This document shows positions 27,061 through 32,381 of a stretch of DNA of 32,381 nucleotides, piece after piece. The notes under the pieces are model-generated. The model saw only the letters and a program-made list of their open reading frames with translations, was not told the DNA's origin and did not search any database. How positions within the stretch are numbered: the first letter of the stretch is position 1; every line of letters starts with the position of its first letter. The stretch spans positions 1-32,381 of the forward strand of contig MNHO01000051.1 in NCBI GenBank assembly GCA_001919285.1, in the 5' to 3' direction. Source of the DNA: an archaeon 13_1_40CM_2_52_13 (GTDB lineage Archaea > Thermoproteota > Bathyarchaeia > 40CM-2-53-6). The translations under genes were made by a program, and so were the position numbers.

Positions 27061-27894
27061 ATGACGCTTGTCTACGCTTGTATCGCTCCTCATGGCGGAG
27101 AAATTATTCCAGAACTAGCGTCGAAATCGATGTTGCCCAAGTTCGAGATAACGCGTGCAGCGATGCGCGTTCTGGCGAAGAGAATCTCGGAAACCCATGC
27201 ACAGACGGTCGTAATCGCTAGCCCTCACAATCTCAGGCTAGCATCGAGAATCGCCGTCGTGGTTTCTGAAAATTCTTCGGGAACTTTGAAGGGCTCTTCA
27301 AATCGGTCTGTATGCCTTCGCGCCCGATGCGACATCGACTTTGGGAGGATCCTAGTTGGACAGGCTGAGAAAGAGGGTCTACCGGTGGTGGGAGCAAATT
27401 ACGGGACTGCCGCTGGATCCTCCTCTGATATGCAGATGGATTGGGGGACACTTGTCCCGTTATGGTTTGTTTTGAAGGAACGGAAGTTAAAGTCGAAGAT
27501 TTTGATAGTTACGCCGTCTCGCGAGATCCCTCTTCGGACGAACTTCGTCTTCGGCCGCCTGCTAGGTCGTCTCATGAACAAGGACCGGAAGAGGAGTTTT
27601 GTCTTTATTGCCAGTGCGGACCAGGCTCACGCTCACTCTCGTACGGGACCCTACGGCTTCAGCGCGGCCGCCTCCAAGTATGACGATCTTGTGTTGAACG
27701 CGATACGAGACAACGATCTGAAACGAATCTTGAGATTTAAGCCACGATTCATTGAAGAGGCCAAGCCCGATAGCCTCTGGCAGATGGTGATTCTGGCGGG
27801 AATAAACGAAGTCGTTCCACTACGATCTCAGCTGTTATCGTATCAAGTCCCCAGCTACTATGGAATGGCCTGTGCTGGATTCGAGCCGAACTAG
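27061..27894 (+). CDS. LigB-like / class III extradiol dioxygenase subunit B family protein
   Basis: YACIAPHGGEIIPEL, TVVIASPHNLRL, MDWGTLVPLWFVL, FIASADQAHAHSRTGPYGF. Confidence 0.82.
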   Translation: MTLVYACIAPHGGEIIPELASKSMLPKFEITRAAMRVLAKRISETHAQTVVIASPHNLRLASRIAVVVSENSSGTLKGSSNRSVCLRARCDIDFGRILVGQAEKEGLPVVGANYGTAAGSSSDMQMDWGTLVPLWFVLKERKLKSKILIVTPSREIPLRTNFVFGRLLGRLMNKDRKRSFVFIASADQAHAHSRTGPYGFSAAASKYDDLVLNAIRDNDLKRILRFKPRFIEEAKPDSLWQMVILAGINEVVPLRSQLLSYQVPSYYGMACAGFEPN

Positions 27895-27955
27895 GGCGAT
27901 CCCACTGCTCAATGAACGGTGATAACTTGTCCTTTCGTGAGCCTAAAGCCGGCAC

Positions 27956-28771
27956 CTAAAATCTCCGCGATCGTATTGTCCTGTCGATTGCTTCGAATGC
28001 CTTTGGCCCCAGGCGGCCTTTTTCCAAGTAGCTCTGGAGTGCCCCGATCTTCAAGAGTTTCCCGATAGCGAGACCAGTCACAAATTTGCCATGAAACCAC
28101 TGTTGTAGATTGGGTTGATATTTTGAGATCAGCATATTTGCAATTTTCTGAACATTTGCTAAACTTCGGGGAGATTTTGCCTCAACTTCGACCTCTGAAA
28201 GTCCTACCGTGATGTCCTCGAAGGTGTAGGTTACTCTGTCAATCGCTAGTTCGGCCAAGGTTGAATTTGGATTCTTGTTTCTCCGGACTATATCCCTAGC
28301 CTCTCTTCGTGTTCGCCTCTCTTGAATTACGTTCAGACCCATAGTTGTGAGCGTTCTAGGAGGAGGGATGCTTTGGAATCTTGAGGCTGATATTGCGGGG
28401 GTTTTCAGTCTTAGAGTTCTCGCGAGTAGACAAACCGAGTCGTATGACCATGGCAGTTCAGTCTCTCTCCTACGAATGATATTCCCTGAGATTATTTGGA
28501 TATCGGACTTGGTTGAGATTATCAAAGTTTTTCCCATTCTTCTAGTGCGGAGACTGATTTTTTTTCGTCGCAGAGAATTCTTTCGTGTATCGTAGTACGT
28601 GTCGTAAATGGTTCGAGGTGGCCTCAGCCTGAGTTCATATTCCAATATGCGGCGGATTCCGGCCAGCTCCTTCCTGATGCGGCCAGCATCATCTTTGATA
28701 ATTAGTGCAATCTCAGCCTCAAATGCGCTTGGTGGGAAGGTTTCTCTGTCCGACAATTTCTGGCTCGCCAT
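27956..28771 (-). CDS. CYTH domain (triphosphate tunnel metalloenzyme-like) protein
   Basis: FEAEIALII, IYDTYYDTRKNSLRRKKISLRTRR, ELAIDRVTYTFEDITVGLSEVEVEAKS, C-terminal KYQPNLQQWFHGKFVTGLAIGKLL. Confidence 0.75.
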   Translation of the reverse strand: MASQKLSDRETFPPSAFEAEIALIIKDDAGRIRKELAGIRRILEYELRLRPPRTIYDTYYDTRKNSLRRKKISLRTRRMGKTLIISTKSDIQIISGNIIRRRETELPWSYDSVCLLARTLRLKTPAISASRFQSIPPPRTLTTMGLNVIQERRTRREARDIVRRNKNPNSTLAELAIDRVTYTFEDITVGLSEVEVEAKSPRSLANVQKIANMLISKYQPNLQQWFHGKFVTGLAIGKLLKIGALQSYLEKGRLGPKAFEAIDRTIRSRRF

Positions 28772-28924
28772 TACTGAGACATCGTGAGATTTTAGCTCTG
28801 GTTAGATTCGGTTCTCGGAGTCTCACTTATGTCTCGAAAAGATCGGCGTTGGGACCCAGGATTACCTGATGTTACCTTGGTGATTCTTCACATGAAAAGT
28901 CGCTCCAGCGTGCCGAATTGTTAA

Positions 28925-29980
28925 ATGAGAGGCTGGGCTCCGCTTGTTTGGAATCAGGCGAGTTCCCAGTTCATGAGCTTTAGAGACGCAAAGTCAACCG
29001 TCGAGGTTGAAGACTTACGCAGAGAATTCAAAGGTAAAGAAGGTAAAGTCCTCGCCCTCGACGGTGTCGATCTAAAGGTCAAGGAGGGGGAGGTCTTCGG
29101 CGTTCTCGGCCCGAACGGAGCCGGCAAGACCACGATGATAAGAATACTCTCAACCTTGCTGTTGCCGTCTTCAGGGTCCGCTAAGGTGATGGGCTGGGAT
29201 GTCGCAAAACAACCAGAAAAGGTGAGGCCTCTGATCAGCACTGCTAGTGGTGCCGAGAGGGCAGGATACGATTACATCACGGCTCGAGGAAATCTCTGGT
29301 TCTTCTCTCAACTCTATGGACTCCCCTCAAAGCTCGCTCACGAAAGGATCAATGAGTTCTCAGAGATGCTAGGCCTAACGGATTATCTTGACAAGAAATT
29401 CTACGCACTCTCTACCGGCTATCGTCAGAGGGTCACGGTCGTGAGAGCCTTCATCAACGATCCAAAGGTGGTGTTTCTGGACGAGCCTACTATAGGGTTG
29501 GACGTTATGACCGCTCTGAAGATTAGGGAATTTCTGGTCAAGCAAGCGAAGGAGTCAGGACGCACCATACTCCTAGCAACACACAATATGGCAGAGGTCG
29601 ATGCGATCTGCAACAGAGTCGGAATAATTGACAAGGGGAAAATCCTGGCTTGCGACACTCCGATGGCTCTGAAAAGGTCTCTCGGCGCCCCCGCCCTCGT
29701 AATGGAAATGGCACCCCCACCCGATTCGGCCAGTCTCGAACCGCTAGGCAAACTCGAAGGAGTGAAAGGCTTCACATCGTCTATTGATGAAGAGAGAGGG
29801 GTAGGCAGGGTCCAAGTCGTCGTAGATAGCGACGAATCGGCGCAAGGAGCCATAGACTTCGCTAGGAAATCAGGAATGAATTTGATCTCGAACTGGAGGC
29901 AGCAGACTACGTTAGAGGAAGTCTTTGTCGCGTTGGTAGGAAGAGGATTTAGAGAGAGAGAACATGAATCCCCGAGCTAG
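28925..29980 (+). CDS. ABC transporter ATP-binding protein (DrrA-like); start may be the ATG at 28973
   Basis: Walker A GPNGAGKTT, signature LSTGYRQR, Walker B VVFLDEPTIGLD, H-loop ATHNMAEVD. Confidence 0.93.
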   Translation: MRGWAPLVWNQASSQFMSFRDAKSTVEVEDLRREFKGKEGKVLALDGVDLKVKEGEVFGVLGPNGAGKTTMIRILSTLLLPSSGSAKVMGWDVAKQPEKVRPLISTASGAERAGYDYITARGNLWFFSQLYGLPSKLAHERINEFSEMLGLTDYLDKKFYALSTGYRQRVTVVRAFINDPKVVFLDEPTIGLDVMTALKIREFLVKQAKESGRTILLATHNMAEVDAICNRVGIIDKGKILACDTPMALKRSLGAPALVMEMAPPPDSASLEPLGKLEGVKGFTSSIDEERGVGRVQVVVDSDESAQGAIDFARKSGMNLISNWRQQTTLEEVFVALVGRGFREREHESPS

Positions 29981-30785
29981 CCTCTGGCTAAAAACAGTGT
30001 ATGCCCGAACCTGGGTTCGCACCAAAAGCATCTACGGCGAACCACTATGGGTCGCCGTCAACATTGGCTTCCCCTTCTTCACTTCCCTCGCCCTATCTCT
30101 ACTCTACAGTAGTGCCGGTCTCAAGGCAGGAATAGGCTTCGCATTCCTAGGCGGAGTCATGGTCTCGTTTTGGGGAAACGTTCTCTGGTCAATGGCATCA
30201 CAGTTCAACTGGGACAAACAACAAGGCCTCTTCGAACTCTATGTAACATCCCCCGCACCGATATCAGCCATCCTCATCGGAATGTCCCTCGGCGGGATTC
30301 TGGGAACCGCGCCTTCGGCGATCACGCTTGCCATCATTGGCTGGCTTCTCTTCGCCCCGCCGGCTAATCCGTTATGGCCGCTCGTCGCCCTGACGTTTGC
30401 ACTGACTCTGGCTTCGTTGTATGCAATGGGGATGGCCCTGTCGTCGCTCTACCTCGTATATGGCCGCGAAGCGGATTCAGTAAACGAAGCCTTGCATGAA
30501 CCCGTATCGTTTCTGTCGGGGGTGTATTTTCCTTCGAGCCTTGCCTTTCCCGCAGTTCTACAAGCGATCGCTCTAATAATTCCGCTAGCCGTGGGAATGG
30601 ATGCACTTCAACGAACGCTGTTCAGTCTGAACTCTACTGGGGTGACGGACCTCATACCCGTTTATCGAGACTTATTGCTGCTTGCGATAATGGGGATTAC
30701 TCTACTGTTGGCAGCCTCTAAGGCGCTGAAAGTCTTGGAAGAGAAGGGTCGCAGAGCGGGTACTATTGCGGTGAGGCTAAGATGA
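29964..30785 (+). CDS. ABC-2 type transporter permease
   Basis: Multiple TM segments; 'NWDKQQGLFELYVTSPAPISAILIGMSLGGIL'; 4-nt overlap with the next permease. Confidence 0.87.
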   Translation: MNPRASLWLKTVYARTWVRTKSIYGEPLWVAVNIGFPFFTSLALSLLYSSAGLKAGIGFAFLGGVMVSFWGNVLWSMASQFNWDKQQGLFELYVTSPAPISAILIGMSLGGILGTAPSAITLAIIGWLLFAPPANPLWPLVALTFALTLASLYAMGMALSSLYLVYGREADSVNEALHEPVSFLSGVYFPSSLAFPAVLQAIALIIPLAVGMDALQRTLFSLNSTGVTDLIPVYRDLLLLAIMGITLLLAASKALKVLEEKGRRAGTIAVRLR

Positions 30786-31636
30786 GTTACGTAAGATCGG
30801 TGTTAGCATCCATCAGAGTTGGCTGGTCCCGAGACTTTGGATGGACGAATCCATTTCTCGGTTTCTCGTTGAAGACTATCGCTCCCATCGCAAGTACGAT
30901 GACCGCGGTCACTGTCTTGTACATAGGTTTCAGGAACGGGACTTCAATCGGGTCCAGCCAGTTCCCGATGCTTCTCGGATTCATTCTGATAGGCGCAACT
31001 CTCTACGCCCACATTTCGGCGTATTCTTGGGTGCCGACCTTGGCTATCGCAGAGGGTAAGTGGACGTTCGTCTTTCCACAGGTATATGTGTCCCCGAAAT
31101 CCTCTCCTCCATACTTGGCGGGAAGATGCCTCGCAGCCTTTGCCTCGTCGACGGTCACGTCGATCGCCTCGCTGGCAGTAGCCGTGGTAATTTCATCGCA
31201 GCTGTTCGGGGTCTCTATACCTCTCGTGATCACGCCTCTCTCGATCTCGTTGTTCGGAGTAGCTCTCATCGTAAACATACTTGCTTCCATGGGACTGGGG
31301 TTCCTTCTGGGAGCTTACGCCATCTTCGCGTCGAAATTCGAATGGGCGCTGCCCACATATGTTTCAGGGCTCCTGATGGTTTTCTCCGAGGCGCTATTCC
31401 CCGTAAGTCTGCTGCCTCATCCATTCTCGGATATCGGAAATGTTCTTCCGTTTACGGAGTTTATTCGGGCGTCTCGTGCCGTCCTGCTTCCGTTAGGAAG
31501 CGTCAGTTCCTATTTCTATTACTTGGGTCTGAGTTTTGTTGGAGGGTCGATACTGCTGGTGATAAGTCTGCTTGCCTTCAGGTATGCTGAAGGGAGAGCG
31601 AGAAGATTGGGCGTGCTCGACCGAAAAGTAGTGTAG
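30782..31636 (+). CDS. ABC-2 type transporter permease
   Basis: Multiple TM segments; 'EGKWTFVFPQVYVSPKSSPPYLAGRCLAAFASS'; operonic overlap. Confidence 0.82.
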   Translation: MSYVRSVLASIRVGWSRDFGWTNPFLGFSLKTIAPIASTMTAVTVLYIGFRNGTSIGSSQFPMLLGFILIGATLYAHISAYSWVPTLAIAEGKWTFVFPQVYVSPKSSPPYLAGRCLAAFASSTVTSIASLAVAVVISSQLFGVSIPLVITPLSISLFGVALIVNILASMGLGFLLGAYAIFASKFEWALPTYVSGLLMVFSEALFPVSLLPHPFSDIGNVLPFTEFIRASRAVLLPLGSVSSYFYYLGLSFVGGSILLVISLLAFRYAEGRARRLGVLDRKVV

Positions 31637-31674
31637 TGTTTCTGAACTATCGGCCCTAAGGCCCTTCTGGTAAG

Positions 31675-31935
31675 TCAATCGTCGCTTGCTTGAATTCGAA
31701 GTTCGTGAAGTTCACCGTCTGTCTTCATCACTGTGACGACAACGAGTTTGCGCTCGACATCCACCTTCAAGATCCTCCCACACTGTAAGATGTGTCTTGC
31801 AGCCCTAGGAATTTTCGTCTCTTGCTTTAGCTTAGGGCTCGATTGCTTGTCGAGTATTTTTCGGATCCCATCGTAAAGGCTGATCACTGCTTCGTTGTCG
31901 GTGTCCAGTTCCTTTGGCTCTTCCCACGCTGTCAA
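31675..31935 (-). CDS. Conserved-looking small protein of unknown function
   Basis: 86-aa ORF with balanced composition (SLYDGIRKILDKQSSPKLKQETKIPRAARHILQCGRILKVDVERKLVVVTVMKTDGELHELRIQ), not shadowed by another gene. Confidence 0.55.
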   Translation of the reverse strand: MTAWEEPKELDTDNEAVISLYDGIRKILDKQSSPKLKQETKIPRAARHILQCGRILKVDVERKLVVVTVMKTDGELHELRIQASDD

Positions 31936-32381
31936 TTCGGCTTCCCTTCGCCCAGACGGGTCTCGGATGAACAGTCGAGAGCAAACGTTTGAGAAATTGA
32001 TCCTTCCTCCGTGTGGACCCTATGATGCTGGAGACCGGTAAGCAAATTGCTGGTCGTTACCAGCGACCCTTTCATGAAGTGACTCATAATCGGCTATAAG
32101 AAGCGTCGAAGGGATCTGGGTGGCTACTTCTGATTGAACTTTGCTGGTGGATTACCTCAACGGTATGGACTATGGTTACATAATGGCATAACAGACGCGT
32201 AGGCAGAACGTTCCTTCCCTTGATTATGCATGCCGTGTTCTTAGGATTGCGTCCAACTTCTTTGAAACGGAGTTGGGGAAAGCGGGGCTGGGCTGCTTGA
32301 CGTTAGTCGACCTTTTGATCTCTTTGGGAAGCGCGGGGCTGGCTGTTTTCAGCATGCCGACTGTGCTTAACAAGGCTTCTC

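Noticed and set aside
31060-31590. 176-aa plus-strand ORF within the second ABC permease
   Set aside because: Alternative frame of 30782-31636, whose hydrophobic permease translation and operon overlap are far more convincing.
1-32381. CRISPR arrays, transposases, integrases, toxin-antitoxin or defence genes
   Set aside because: No regularly spaced repeats and no recognisable mobile or defence protein in the ORF set.

Overview
The window is a gene-dense archaeal chromosomal segment. It carries an archaeal EF-1alpha / S10 (rps10) pair, a multi-intron tRNA-Leu, leaderless-style genes with alternative TTG/GTG starts, and no rRNA, CRISPR array or mobile element that I can see. The gene content looks like an uncultured Thermoproteota lineage (Nitrososphaeria or Bathyarchaeia-like); that placement is inference. 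Main content: a cupredoxin with a CuA-like motif and a streptogramin-lyase-like beta-propeller; a CDF transporter; two complete ABC-2 type export operons; AlaX; a DhnA/LsrF-type aldolase; a compact amino-acid/aromatic catabolism block (haloalkane-dehalogenase-like hydrolase, HPD, FAH, homogentisate dioxygenase, Fe-ADH/maleylacetate-reductase-like, proline dehydrogenase); a membrane-anchored wHTH regulator; a LarA homologue; a PPC/DUF296 protein; an MFS transporter; a DegT aminotransferase; a LigB-like protein and a CYTH protein. The strongest non-obvious observation is a tRNA-Leu(CAA) gene that folds into a clean 85-nt tRNA only if three introns are removed (11, 25 and 59 nt, in the D-loop, anticodon stem and canonical 37/38 site). 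Other leads are the archaeal homogentisate gene cluster, an ABC ATPase with Asn in place of the H-loop His, a one-residue-shortened CuA-like motif, a perfect 18-bp palindrome upstream of an ABC operon, and an unexplained ~540-nt intergenic region.
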